DNA from: Laburnicola sp. R22_1
Lineage: Eukaryota > Ascomycota > Dothideomycetes > Pleosporales > Didymosphaeriaceae
Direction: 5' to 3'
DNA length: 64,000 nucleotides
Assembly: GCA_014281115.1 (NCBI GenBank)
Contig: JACONQ010000002.1
Span: 1,302,001-1,366,000 of the forward strand
Of this stretch, positions 34,845-46,183 are shown piece by piece (positions within the stretch are counted from its first letter, which is position 1; each line of letters opens with the position of its first letter). Below the pieces are notes generated by a model. It made no database searches. It had not been told where the DNA came from and saw only the letters and a list, made by a program, of their open reading frames with translations. The position numbers and the translations under genes are program-made.

Positions 34845-34966
34845 ATAACGCGCTAACTCGTTTTATTAATATCTTAAAACGCTTTTCTATATATATAATA
34901 GTAGGAGGGATATGTACTATTATTATAATATTTTATTAGAAACTCCTTAGTCGCAAAGAAAAAACC
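34845..34966 (+). repeat. R4, 5'-truncated copy (122 bp)
   Basis: ataacgcgctaactcg through aaactccttagtcgcaaag and an A-run ending aacc. Flanks atagcaattaat (34833-34844) and aaagcaattaaa (34967-34978) are a decayed 12-bp duplication. Confidence 0.7.
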
Positions 34967-37338
34967 AAAGCAATTAAATACTAAATAACTATAGCTAGCT
35001 ACACTCTCTATAATAATAGTATAATAAACCCTTTCTAGGTGTATATAAAAACTTCTTATAAAATACTACCCTCTAGATTAATATCTATATATATAGTAAC
35101 TAGAAAATAAATACCTTATTCTAAACCTACTTCTTTCTTTTTAACTTTTTATAATTAGACTAAAGTATAGTATATAAAGCCTAACGCCTACTTTAGCTAT
35201 AGCAAGAAACTTAGAGGCCTACACTTGCGCTACTACCCTAAGGCAGCTATATAAGCAAACATAAAAGTAGAGAATAATCTTAATTTATATAAACTTAGAA
35301 TTTCCTACTACTTTAACCTAGTAGCTTATATAAAAGCTACTAAACTAATTAATTTAAACAAATTAGAATTTTAACTACAAAATATAGATACTAAACTAAA
35401 ATTACTACCTATAGGTAATAAGATAGTAAGGATTTCTAAGCTATTTAAAGGCTCCTAGCTAGTTATACTAGTGCAAATTAAATTGTAAAGATTAGCTTTT
35501 AGGTTATAAGCTTTAATAGATACTAGTAGTAGTGCTTATAACCTTATTACTTTAAGGTATATAAAGGTAGTACAAAAATAGCTTAAAGCTAAACTCCTCT
35601 ACCTAAAAATACTAATCCCTCTTAAGAACTTTATAGAGAAGAGAAGCGTAAAAGTAGCTATCTATTTTATAGCCTAGCTTAATATTAATAGATATAGTAT
35701 TACTATATAGTTTATTTTCTATAAAATAGGGGACTATAATCTTATTATTAGTAGGAAATTTTTTAGGCAAGCTAACTGTCTAGTTAACGCTTAGAACCGC
35801 TGCCTTTATTAGAAAGATAATAAGAATCTAATCTTAACTAGCAACCTTATCCTACTATAGACTTCTTTACTACCTAATTCTTTCTACTAAAATAACACTA
35901 CCTAATAGGATAGTCTACTTAAAAAGTAGAATTATACCTACTAAATAACTTGCTTATTAAAAGCTAACTAGAGTGTCTTTAAGGAGATTTCTATCTAGCT
36001 TCCTAGTCCTACTATCTTAGTTATTAGAACGTACTTAAAGGCTTACTAAAAACTAAGCTATACAGACACCTTTAATAAAGATAGTAGCGTTAAGGCTATT
36101 AAGCTACCTTTTTTAGATAATAAACTATTAGATAATAAATTGCCTTTTAGTTACCTTATCCCTACTACCTAAGGAAGCCACTAGTAAGACTAGTTCTTAG
36201 AAATTATGCAGTAGAATTTAGGTCTTATCTCTAACCCTAGACCTAGAGACTATAAACCTACTAAAGAAGCTAATTTATAGATTAGGTAGCTCTTACCTAC
36301 AGAATTAACTATTTAATTAAAACTACGCTAGCTAGAATAATCTAGATTAGCACCTTTTTATCCTACTAAATTACTAACCTAGAAGAAAAACTTAGTATTA
36401 CTTACTATAGTAATAGCCCTAAAAATTATAGCGCTGTCTATTATAGTAATAGATTAGAGGATAAAAAGCCTACCTATTATAATAACCTCTCTAATAATAA
36501 CCCTAAATTTACTAACCTAATTAACCCTAAGTCTAACTTCTTAGAGAAAGAATACTTAGATAATATATCTAATAGTAAACTACCTAATAAAATCTTCTAG
36601 AACGCTAATAGTTAGGAGCCGCCTCCTAACTATTAGCCCTTATTCTAATCTACTAGTTACCTAACTTATTCTACTCCTAAGGGCACCCTAAGCTACTAAA
36701 ATAGGTAGTCTAGTTTACTACTAGTTAAGTAGCTCTCTAGCTAGCCTACTATACGTAGGCATCTATTACTTTTAGTATTCTTACCTTTATTAGCTTTCCT
36801 ACTAGCTAGCTTACTATTAATTTAGCAGCACCCTAACTAATATACATATATAGAGCATCTATAACTTTTAGTACCTTTACCTTAAGATATCTCTACTACT
36901 ACTAGTAGTACTATCCTAATTAAAAACTATATAGTTAGGTTAATATGTTTTTTAACACTCTTTTATAATACTAGAGAATATTATATAATATAATTACGCC
37001 TATGCGTAATAAACTAACTAGAATTTTTTTAGCTAACTATATTTTTATATAGTGTTAAAGCTAAAAATACGCTCTATTAGTAAAACGCTAAACACTAAGA
37101 TATAGTTTCTACTACGTTTTTCTACTAATCTACTAATTTACTCCTAATAACTTTTTTAATATTTTTACTAAATAGTAACTAAATTAAAACCTAAGGCTAC
37201 TATTAGAACTATAGGAACCTATTACCTCTATTATAACTCTCTTTAGCTCTAAAATAATACTAGTTATATTAATAATCTACTAAAATACTCTATTTTTATA
37301 TAATTTTCTTTCTATTTTTAGACTTTAAAAGGGGATTA

Positions 37339-37625
37339 TATAATAGTTCTATACTAGCCTCTTTACTAAGTATACCTTATTTTCTTTCTTTTATATTTTA
37401 TTTTTCCTATTTATGCCTTCTACCTTCCTAAAGGCGCCTTTCCTAGTTAGTGTTAGTGTGTAACTAGTATAGGCCTATGCCCTACGCTGCCTTCTCTATA
37501 AGAAAAGGCCCCTTACATCCCTTTCTTATTTACTATCTAAGAATAGTATTAATTTAACTAGCTCTTTTAATTATTCTAGCTGTTCCTAATAGGTTAGCCC
37601 TGTAAGGCCGTGTACCGCCCTTATA
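37339..37625 (+). repeat. 3' LTR of element L2
   Basis: 287 bp; preceded by a purine tract (aaaaggggat) that fits the polypurine primer. Followed by the gaaat duplication, after which base composition becomes normal. Confidence 0.75.
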
Positions 37626-37630
37626 GAAAT

Positions 37631-38202
37631 TACCCAACAAAACTAACGCCTGGTCTAAAATTAAACCGAACACGCCCTAAGTAGAACACCTTAGCGAGTC
37701 GCTTGGCCCCAAGCCTTTAATATGTAAACAGCCACACTAGTCGTCTATAAAATAATTCAAATACAGAGTCGGGGTTACTAGTTACTAGCTAAGAGCACGT
37801 TCAGCTCAGCCGTTGCCAGAGGTGACCGAGATCTGAGGGAGCTTACAGAGATTTCAGCTCATAAATTGTACGGTACACAGGGTCAAACCTCGTGTCATAC
37901 CAAATCGAAGAGCTTTGATTTGAACACTTAGTCCCTTGGCCCAGCCCCTACACCGCAAGAGTACGGGGTGTCCGTACGAATTCCAAGTGCCAAGTGCATC
38001 TCGGTGGGAATAGTAGAGTGTCTAGTCAGCTTAGGAAAGACGAATAAATGAATGGAAAATGGTAGCCGTAATTAGGAAATATAAAGGAAGGGTGTCTCTT
38101 AGTATAAGCTTAAGAATTACGAACAGCAGCTCTCGGTTCTCATATCGGCTATCTTTAATATCTCCTCCATCGTTACTCTTGTTCAATTCACGTACAACGA
38201 AG
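37631..38202. promoter_or_regulatory. Upstream region of the 38.2-kb gene
   Basis: 572 bp of normal base composition between the 3' LTR of L2 and the start codon. It must hold the promoter unless that lies in the LTR. I see no motif that I can name with confidence. Confidence 0.4.
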
Positions 38203-38820
38203 ATGCACTTTGCACACACCTGCCTAGCTACCGCAGCTCTCACGGCCACGGTATATGCCCAACCGGGCGCGTCCGCCCACTCGCCTCTTCTCAAGACCCG
38301 GGCCGTCCCTCCTGCGCAGTGCGATGCTAGCATCCCCGCCGTCGATATAGCGGGGGAGTATGTCCTCACCAAGTACGGCGCCAACGCCAACAACTGGCAC
38401 TTTGTGACTGTTAAGAAGAGCGGCTCAGGTTATATGTGGAACAATCGTGCAGGAGTCAAGTGGAGCCTCACGCGCGACAAGACCGAAAAGGAGCTCTTCT
38501 ACGTCGGCAAGGAATGCCCTTACTACGACGATGGCTACACTAAGGCTGTGGCGGAGGCCAGGATGGCCCCTGGCGGTGTGAAGTTGGCCACTGCCATCCA
38601 CGGTCCGTTTGAGGAGGTTTATTCGCTCAAGTCCTTAGTCGAGCCGTGGAACCCGGTATTCTGCCCGTTTGGCAGCGTCGACGCCACTTGTTGGGCCGAC
38701 ACGGCTTACCAGAAATGTGCTTCGGACCGCCAAGGCGCATACGACGTCATCATGGCTGAGAAAGTTGGCGGCCAGGAAGCGATGTACTACAAATACCTCT
38801 GCGTTACTGCTACTTGCTAA
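38203..38820 (+). CDS. Small secreted cysteine-containing protein, 205 aa (candidate effector)
   Basis: Single-exon gene with no family I recognise. The first 19 residues (MHFAHTCLATAALTATVYA) form a clear signal peptide with a VYA cleavage site. The mature part has seven cysteines (residues 40, 105, 154, 163, 172, 200, 205), most in the C-terminal third, and Trp/Tyr/Gly-rich stretches such as NWHFVTV and GYMWNNRAGVKWSL that suggest a beta-rich fold. TR at 32-33 could be a protease-processing site. An in-frame ATG exists 48 codons upstream (38059), but using it would bury the signal peptide, so 38203 is chosen. GC content and codon use are normal, in sharp contrast to the flanking RIP-mutated repeats; an LTR element ends 577 bp upstream and an R2 copy begins ~20 bp after the stop. 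Secretion, cysteines and location fit a fungal effector; that role is inference. Confidence 0.8.
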   Translation: MHFAHTCLATAALTATVYAQPGASAHSPLLKTRAVPPAQCDASIPAVDIAGEYVLTKYGANANNWHFVTVKKSGSGYMWNNRAGVKWSLTRDKTEKELFYVGKECPYYDDGYTKAVAEARMAPGGVKLATAIHGPFEEVYSLKSLVEPWNPVFCPFGSVDATCWADTAYQKCASDRQGAYDVIMAEKVGGQEAMYYKYLCVTATC

Positions 38821-38837
38821 GACATGTCGACTCGTGT

Positions 38838-39088
38838 TGTTTGCGACAATCCGGATGGCGGGTTTGCGACAATTGGGATGGCGGAGGAGGGATGGCTTGC
38901 AGCGTGGCCGCTAAAGTTCTAACTGTGGCCTTTTTAGCCAAGCTCGCTTAGCGAGTTTGAACGCTCTTTTTTTTATAACTACCTTTTACGCTCTTTTTGT
39001 TTACTAAGCAGGGGGCTCTGCTTTTTTTATTATGCTATTTAAGATAAAAGCCTTCGTTGTTCTACCGTAGGTAGTCAATTTAATGCAC
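38838..39088 (+). repeat. R2, 5'-truncated copy, lightly mutated
   Basis: About 250 bp ending taatgcac. It keeps CG-rich words lost elsewhere (gcagcgtggccgctaaag, agctcgcttagcgag) and the hairpin aagcagggggctctgctt plus T-run. It starts right after the secreted-protein gene and may supply its transcript end. No duplication found. Confidence 0.7.
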
Positions 39089-40477
39089 ATAAACGGTTTT
39101 TGGCGTGCGACCTAAGGCGTGTTAAGAGGATGAAAAGTGTACACATTAAATCCACAATTAAATGAGTCAAAATACACTTATGGTTACGAATAGTTATTAG
39201 TATTAGTTATTACCCTATACACTTTACGTTTAGTAGGTTTTGCAACTAATTTAGAAAAATACTTTTCTTATAAGAGTAAAATTCTAGATACTTTTAATCC
39301 CTTAAGCAATTTCTAGTAATAGCTCTCTAGGTAATATCTAAAGGCTGGCGCTTATCTTAAGAGGAAGGATCCGAGAAAGAAGAAATTTAAGGAAGGAGAG
39401 ATTTAAGGAAAGTGTAATTCGAGAAAGATAGAATTTAAGAAAGAAAGAGGTTTAGAGTATAGTCTCTACGCAAACTTCTTAACTCGATAGAATAGTAGAC
39501 TAGAGAGAGAGAGAGAGAAAGAAAGAGAAAAATTTATTTATATCTCTACGTTACGTATTATCTATTTATACTATCCTTTCTTTATTATTAGTAGTTACTT
39601 AAGAGATTTTAATAGTATTTAACTTTTTTACTACTTTACTAATAATATCTAGTTAGTCTATTACTTATACACTACTAATCTAAACTAATACTACTTTATT
39701 TAAATATTTAGGCTTTAGCTTACTATTATTATAGTAACTTTTATTATACTATTAGTATTTAGTGTTATATCTTTAGATTATATTCTTTTTATTTTTATAA
39801 CCTTTTTTAATTATATTTATTTTAATTTTTTACTTTTAAACTACTTAAGCTAATTTTTAAATAACCTAATATATTTATTATTATATATATAATAGGTAAA
39901 CTAAGCACTTTATTTTTATTATATACTACTATACCTTAGAAATAAAGCTATAATCTATACACTATATAGGTAAGAGTACTAAAGAGTATTAAGGTTTTAA
40001 TATTACTATAATAGTATTATGTAGAGATTATATAATGCCTATACGCTATAGCCTATACACTATAGAATCTTTTTCTTTTATTTACACCCCTTTTAGATAT
40101 AAGTAATTAACACTAAAGTTAATTCTATTATATTATTTTCTTTTCTTATATAATTATTCTATACACTCTCTATACTTACTAGTATAAAGTATTAGATATT
40201 AATATTTATATAGCTAGCTATAGAGTATCTATTTAATACTAATTAGTAGTTAACTAATTCTTAACTATAAATTAGTAAAAGTAAAGATAGATTATATAAA
40301 AAAATTTTATAAACAAAGCTATATTCCGTAACTATACTATAGTAAAAGAAATCTAGCTATAACCTTTTTATCTATATACTAGCTCTATAGAATACTATAT
40401 AAATACATATAACTAAGTTAATAACGCGCGTATCTTTAGCTTTTTATCTTCTAGTGTAAGCTAGAGTAAGTTATCTA
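39089..40477. other. AT-rich DNA with purine tract and LTR-like relative
   Basis: 39360-39535 is a purine-rich tract (gagaaag / atttaaggaa words, then (GA)n). About 39940-40250 is the RIP-converted relative of 21466-21760. About 40290-40370 is a reversed R3 end. No gene. Confidence 0.5.
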
Positions 40478-41061
40478 TAGTTTAAACTATTAAACATCTT
40501 TATTATATAGAAATTCTAACTAAGATTAAATCTATACTATATATAGAGAGAAGTAAAATAGAAGGTACTAAAATCTAATACCTAGCACATAGTAATAGTA
40601 CTAAAATATACACAAAATAATAATAATTTTAGTATTAACTTTCTTTATAGTAGTATTATTAATAGTAGTTAATAAATAGTCTACTATCTAGTATAACTAA
40701 GTTATATATTATTTCTTAACTAGTAGATTATTAGAGAACTATAGTAGACCTATACAAAGTCGTAACTGCAAAAGTAGTATAAGTAATAGAACGCTTAACT
40801 ATAGTTTAGTTATTATGTTTATAACTTAGTAATAGCGTAACTATAGTTTACTATATATATAGCATATAAAGTCTATCTTTTATAATATTAGTAACGCTTA
40901 GTACACTAAATCTTTATCTTTAATATACAACTACTACTACTATTTTTTAAATTTAGCTTATTATATATTATATATAGCAATATAATAATATTCTAGTAGC
41001 CTAACTATACTACTTCTTTTATATAGAGTAGTATAGCTATAGTAGAATTCTAAGAGTATAT

Positions 41062-42201
41062 GTGGCATTAAATTAACTATTTAGGGGTAGTATAACAAAG
41101 GCTTTCATCTTAAATAATATAATAAAAAAAGCAGAGGCCCCTGCTTAGTAATTAAAAAGAGCGTAAAAAAGGTAGTAATTATAAAAAAAGCGCGTTCGAA
41201 CTACTAAGCGAGCTTGGCGATCTTAGCGCGCATAGCTTCCACATGTAAAGTTTTTATAAAGAGGCCACTTAGAACTTTAGAGAAGGGATAAAATTTTAGT
41301 GTGGCTATACTATAGTTATCTATTCTTTCTTTGCTATTCTAAGTTATAAACTGCTATCTAGATTATCGCAAATAATATAAGTTAATATATTAATAGGTAT
41401 ATACTACTTTATAAGTAGAATAAGGATAATACGTACTTAATACATATTTATTACTCTATTACCACATTAAGATTATTCTTAACAAATCTTTTACTATCTT
41501 TTTACGCCCTACTATTCTTCTAGGCATTAATATTATTTCTAAAGAAGTACTTGCTATTGCTAAAAAGTACACACTAAAGATGCGCGCCACTACTATTAAA
41601 GTGACTACACTAAAGTTTTATTCTATCTAGATGCTTATCTAGTGCAAGGGGCAAGTATACTTAACTATCTATAAGGTAGTTCTAGTGTACTAGTTAGGTT
41701 AGTAGTTTATCTAGTTTGCGAAAGACTATAAGGTTAAATTTCCGCTCTAGTAGATATAATTACTCCTTATTAGTAATAAAATCTAGTAGAGAATGTAAAA
41801 GAAGAATAATAAGGTGTTTGTTAATAAGCTATAAGGTGGTAAGAGCGTTATATAGATCTGCGAGATCTTCCTAGCTGTTGTTGCTATTGTCGCTGTTAAG
41901 TTAGCTTATCTAAGTAAGTACGTCGCGTAGCGGCGCGAGCGAGGATAACTAATAATAGTGGTAGCGATAAGCCAGGTGTGCTATGTACGGCATAAGTGAA
42001 TCTTATATAGGTTAGGAGCTTATAAGGTATAGATAGAATGCGAGTAAGTTTAAATTATTGTCGCGTGTTGTTAGGTAGTATTTAAGGTTAGTCTTTAATT
42101 AGAATTAGATGCTGTACATAGTATATAATAACCTTCCATCTTAACTTACTTTAATCTTAAACTAAAAAAATAGGTTAAAAAAGGTATTTGGTAAGCCGAC
42201 C
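41062..42201 (-). repeat. R2 repeat, full length (1140 bp), reversed
   Basis: Starts GTGGCATTAAATTAACTA, ends gtaagccgacc. Exact 12-bp duplication ctaagagtatat (41050-41061 and 42202-42213). The uninterrupted R1 copy at 34041-34070 (ttctaagagtatataaagg) is the empty site, which proves insertion here. Confidence 0.9.
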
Positions 42202-42780
42202 CTAAGAGTATATAGAGGATTAGCTAGGCAAAGTTAAGAATAATTCTTAAAGATTTAGCAATCTTATATAGTAAGTAGAGTTGTTAAAGGGGCCTCTTAA
42301 TCTTAATATTTTTAATAACATCTAGCCTTAGCTATTTAGACCCTATTAGCTAGTTTTATAACTTTAGATTCTAGAGTGCAAAGCACTTCTTTAGTACCTA
42401 ATAAAAGATTAGGTTAGGCGTTTATACTATAATAATAAAATAAAGTAGAAATATTACTAAAAAAGCTTAAAAATAAGAACTAGTAAAGTAAGAGTATAGG
42501 GCGGCTACTAGATAATAAGTAGTAGTTCCTTAGAGACTATAGAAGTTTAAAAGCGCAGCTATAGTATAAGAAGCTTATAGATATAGTAGCAATTATCTAG
42601 AGTGCTATTAAGGTAAAGGACTATAACTAAATAATAAAAATAAGAGTAAGTAGTAGTAATAAAAGTATAGAGAAGATAGGCGGTAGCAAAGTCCTAGAAG
42701 GACAGAATATAGCTTACTAGTTGTAAGGGAAGATTTACTATAAAAAAGAGTTAATAAAATAGTTCGATTAGTTAGTATTA

Positions 42781-42902
<122 letters not shown>

Positions 42903-42985
42903 GTAATATAGTAGTTAGTTAAACAGTCGGCCTAGAATTACGTGATATTACAAATTAACCCTAGGAGAAAAGTAGTTTAAACTAT

Positions 42986-43680
42986 AGTAACTCTAAATAG
43001 TTCTATATTAGCTAAAAACTTTAAATAGACTATAAGTTCCTAGCTGCGTATAAGAGGACCCTCTTTAGTTATTTAGCTCTATTTACCTACTATAATAATT
43101 AACTAACTTAAGCGAAACTAAACTATAAAATAATTAAGATAATGCGCTCCTATTATAAAGCAAATTTAATATCTCCTACACTATACTCTAGAAATAGTTG
43201 CACTATTTGCTAGAAAGCTAAGGCTAAGAAGAATAATAGGTAATAAGTAACTAGTAAAAGTACGTATCTTAAACTACTACTATAAATATAAATATAGTTT
43301 GTAAACTATTATTAAGCTATGTAATATATTAATAGTATTTATAAGGACGAGTAACATAGTAACCTAAGTAAATATAATTATATTAATAAATAGGTAAAGT
43401 ACCTTAGCGCGTTACTAAAGATAAAAGATAATAATAAGTTCCTTAAGGCATTGCGAGCGTGTAATAAGGGAAGTGCATAGTAGCTAGTAGATATCTAGAT
43501 ATTAGTAAGCATACTATAGGTAGCAGAGATGCTAGCAGAGGTATTATTAGTAGTTATCTATAATAGCGTTATTTCTAAAATTTAAAAGTTCCTTAATTAT
43601 ATAATTTAACTATAAAGAGCCTATAGGTCTTAGTTAAGATTTTATATAAGTTATTATTAGCTATATAATTTGTTTTATTA
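42986..43680. other. RIP-degraded DNA, possible old coding sequence
   Basis: Around 43140-43560 the plus strand is readable with few interruptions (for example KVKYLSALLKIKDNNKFLKA), but I recognise no family. Confidence 0.4.
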
Positions 43681-43990
43681 TACTCTATTCTTTATATATA
43701 AAAGAATAGTAGATTAAACTTTTCTTAAGTTAGTAAGTAGATATTACTACTATATAAAATAAATAAAGCAATTATATAAGATATATAAAATCTATCCTTA
43801 TTTATAGGAATAGTAAATTAACTCTTTTATTAAGTTAGTAAGTAAACATTACTACTATATAAGATTTAAGAGAAGATAGTGTACTAAGCATATTACTAGT
43901 AACTATATAAATATATAGTTAGATAATAATAAATCCTAATAAAGCGTAATCTATTAAATAAACTAGTTATATAATAGCTATCTCCACTAT
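43681..43990 (+). repeat. R7 repeat
   Basis: Complement of 22156-22440, with two sub-blocks around agtaagtagatattactac. It directly precedes the degraded ORF at 44052. Confidence 0.55.
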
Positions 43991-44051
43991 CTTATAAGAA
44001 GCCCCTACTACCTTATATAAAGTTTCTACTACTTTATAAGATAACACTAAT

Positions 44052-44690
44052 ATGCGTAAGTATACTAGACTATATAATTAGTATATTAAAGAGATAGAAA
44101 TATTAGAGGAAACACTATATAAAGGAATAAGACCTATATATTAAAAGGATAAGATTAATATAGTAAATAATTCTTTGTAGTTAGAAATATAATTATATAT
44201 AGCATATACTATTGCTAAGTATTATATAATATACTAGAAAGAAATAGCTTTCTTAAAGTTATTCTAGAAAGACTTTAAAGAATAGAAAGAATACTATGTT
44301 TTAGAGTTAGGCTGTGCGTATAAGAGAGAGCTTATAGCAGTTCTAGAAGAAAAGAATATTAAGCTAAAGATAGATACTAGAGCTATAAGTGCTAGCAAAC
44401 TATATAAAATAGCCTAAGATAATATAGATACTACTTATATAACACTACCTTTACTAGCTTACTTAATACTCTATATATAGATACTAAGGCTAATTCTAAA
44501 AATACTAGAGCTAACTAAGCTGTTATATAAACTTAAATAGAGCAAGTTACTACTACTATAGATACCTATACAGCTATAGGTCCCTATAGATATTTTAATA
44601 GAACCTTTATATAAGTACTAAGGATAAATATATTTATATAAATAACTAAATAAACTACTACTCTTTATATATATTACCTAACTACTATTT
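44052..44690 (+). pseudogene. Unrecognised ORF broken only by Gln-type stops
   Basis: From ATG at 44052 the frame stays readable for about 210 codons, and nearly all its stops are TAA/TAG where a Gln codon (CAA/CAG) would fit. Legible pieces include EIEILEETLYKGIRPIY, ELGCAYKRELIAVLEE and NIDTTYITLPLLAYLILYI. Charged and Glu/Lys-rich in the first half; Leu/Ile/Pro-rich later. I recognise no domain. It ends at tattaa just before the R1 duplication at 44706. It could be a former host gene or a transposon protein. Confidence 0.45.
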
Positions 44691-45739
44691 TATCTACCTA
44701 TTTGCAACTATTAAACACTATTAAAGATTTTTATTATGTAGAGATTCTAGCTAAGATTAAGTCCGTGCTATATATAAAGAGGAGTAAAATAGGAGGCACT
44801 ATAACCTAGTACCTAGCATATAGTGGTAGTAACAAAATATATATAAAATAATAATAATTTTATTATTAGTGTTCTGTACAATAGTATTATTAATATTAGT
44901 TAATAGATAGTCTGCTATTTAGTATAACTAAGTTATATATTATTTCTTAACTAGTAGACTATTAGAAAGCTGTAGTAAAGTATAGAGTTATAACTATAGT
45001 TCGCTATACGTATATTATATAAGTCTGCCTCTTATAATATCTATAATATTTAAAAATTCTTTATCTTTAATATATATAATACTAAGTCTTTTAAATCTAA
45101 CTCTTTAATATATATAGTAAGCTAGCTTTCTAGTATCCTAAGATTAAGTTATCTAATACCTGCAGTTAAATAGCTGCTAGAGAATTTAAAACTAGGATTA
45201 ATAACTAGCTAGGCAATATTAGCTATTTAGCCTACCTACTATATGATATAGTTAAGGCAGGCCTGCTAGAGAACTAAATTAATTACACTATTCTAGAAGT
45301 TATAACTAATATTCTATTTAGGCTATATACTATTTTTATGCAACTTTAAATTCTTAAGTGTAAAGCTATCCTTTTATATAGAGGCCTAAGTAATAATATA
45401 ATAATATTTATGTAATAATAATAGCTCTTTACTATTATATTATTAGTAAGGCTAAAGGATAAACTAAAATATAGTAGTAGGCAACTATTAAAAGAAAAAA
45501 GAGTATTTCTTATATATTGCTAGAGCGCGCGTACACAGCTATAGTAGAAAAAGCTCCTAGTAGTAGTTAAGATTTTACAGACGTATAAAAATAATAAAAA
45601 GTAAAGATAGTAGCGTAATAAGAGTAAAGGTAAGTAGTAGTAGGAAAAGTATAGAGAAGATAGGTAGTAGTAAGATCCTAGGGGGCAATATATAGCTCGC
45701 TAATTATAAGAGGAAATCTACTATAGAAGAGTAATCTAA

Positions 45740-46183
45740 TATTAAGATTTAAGACTAAGGGTGGTTTACTAACGCCTTATGACGGAATATAGCAGAGCCC
45801 TACTAAGGATTAGGTAATATCCTATAGTGTTTTACACGCTAAGACTATAGGACACTAGGACTACGTAACTACTATATAATTATATTATAGAATCTTACAT
45901 ATTCTACGCATGGGATTTTATAAAATTATAGAATATTATAGGATTTATTATATATATAGAAGCTTAAGTGTAAGCATCTTATACTTATATTTAACCTATT
46001 TATTAATATATTATTTAGATTACAAACTTAGGCCTTTGTTAATTTATTACTCTTATAATCTTTAATACTAACGCTCCTTTAACTTATATAAGTAGTTAAG
46101 ACTCCTTGCCCTTATTAAGACGCTTCTGCCTAAGAACTAACCCTTAACCCTTTAGGACTAGCTACCCCAATTAGTTTATAGCA
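45740..46183 (+). repeat. 5' LTR of L1
   Basis: 444 bp, TATTAAG..TAGCA (original TG..CA). The two LTRs differ mainly by C/T and G/A changes. Confidence 0.88.

Larger units (their letters stand above)
30872..37625 (+). mobile_element. Gypsy-type LTR retrotransposon L2 (6.75 kb), gutted and nested
   Basis: Two LTRs (30872-31138 and 37339-37625) share tataatagttctat..gcctc, cctatgccctacgctgcc and aataggttagccct. They are flanked by the 5-bp duplication gaaat (30867-30871 and 37626-37630). Plus-strand gag-like sequence at about 33055-33130 reads VKLPNINKYYKKG, like the KLPDPxKYxG start of Ty3/gypsy gag. A protease block ALIDTSSSAYNLIT is at about 35509-35550 (family DTGSxxNxI), with LIISRKFF about 230 bp later. 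I see no reverse transcriptase, RNase H or integrase, so the element was probably non-autonomous or internally deleted. It carries an R1 (33485-34755) and an R4 fragment (34845-34966). All frames are RIP-broken. Confidence 0.75.

Noticed and set aside
38031..38393. Minus-strand 120-codon open frame over the secreted-protein gene
   Set aside because: Opposite-strand shadow of the 38203-38820 gene; no domain, and the plus-strand frame has signal peptide and cysteine pattern.
38059..38820. Longer 253-aa version of the secreted protein
   Set aside because: Starting at 38059 would put 48 Ser/Arg-rich residues before a clear signal peptide; 38203 is the better start.
38669..38914. 81-codon plus-strand frame
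   Set aside because: Out-of-frame overlap with the end of the secreted-protein gene and the R2 copy.
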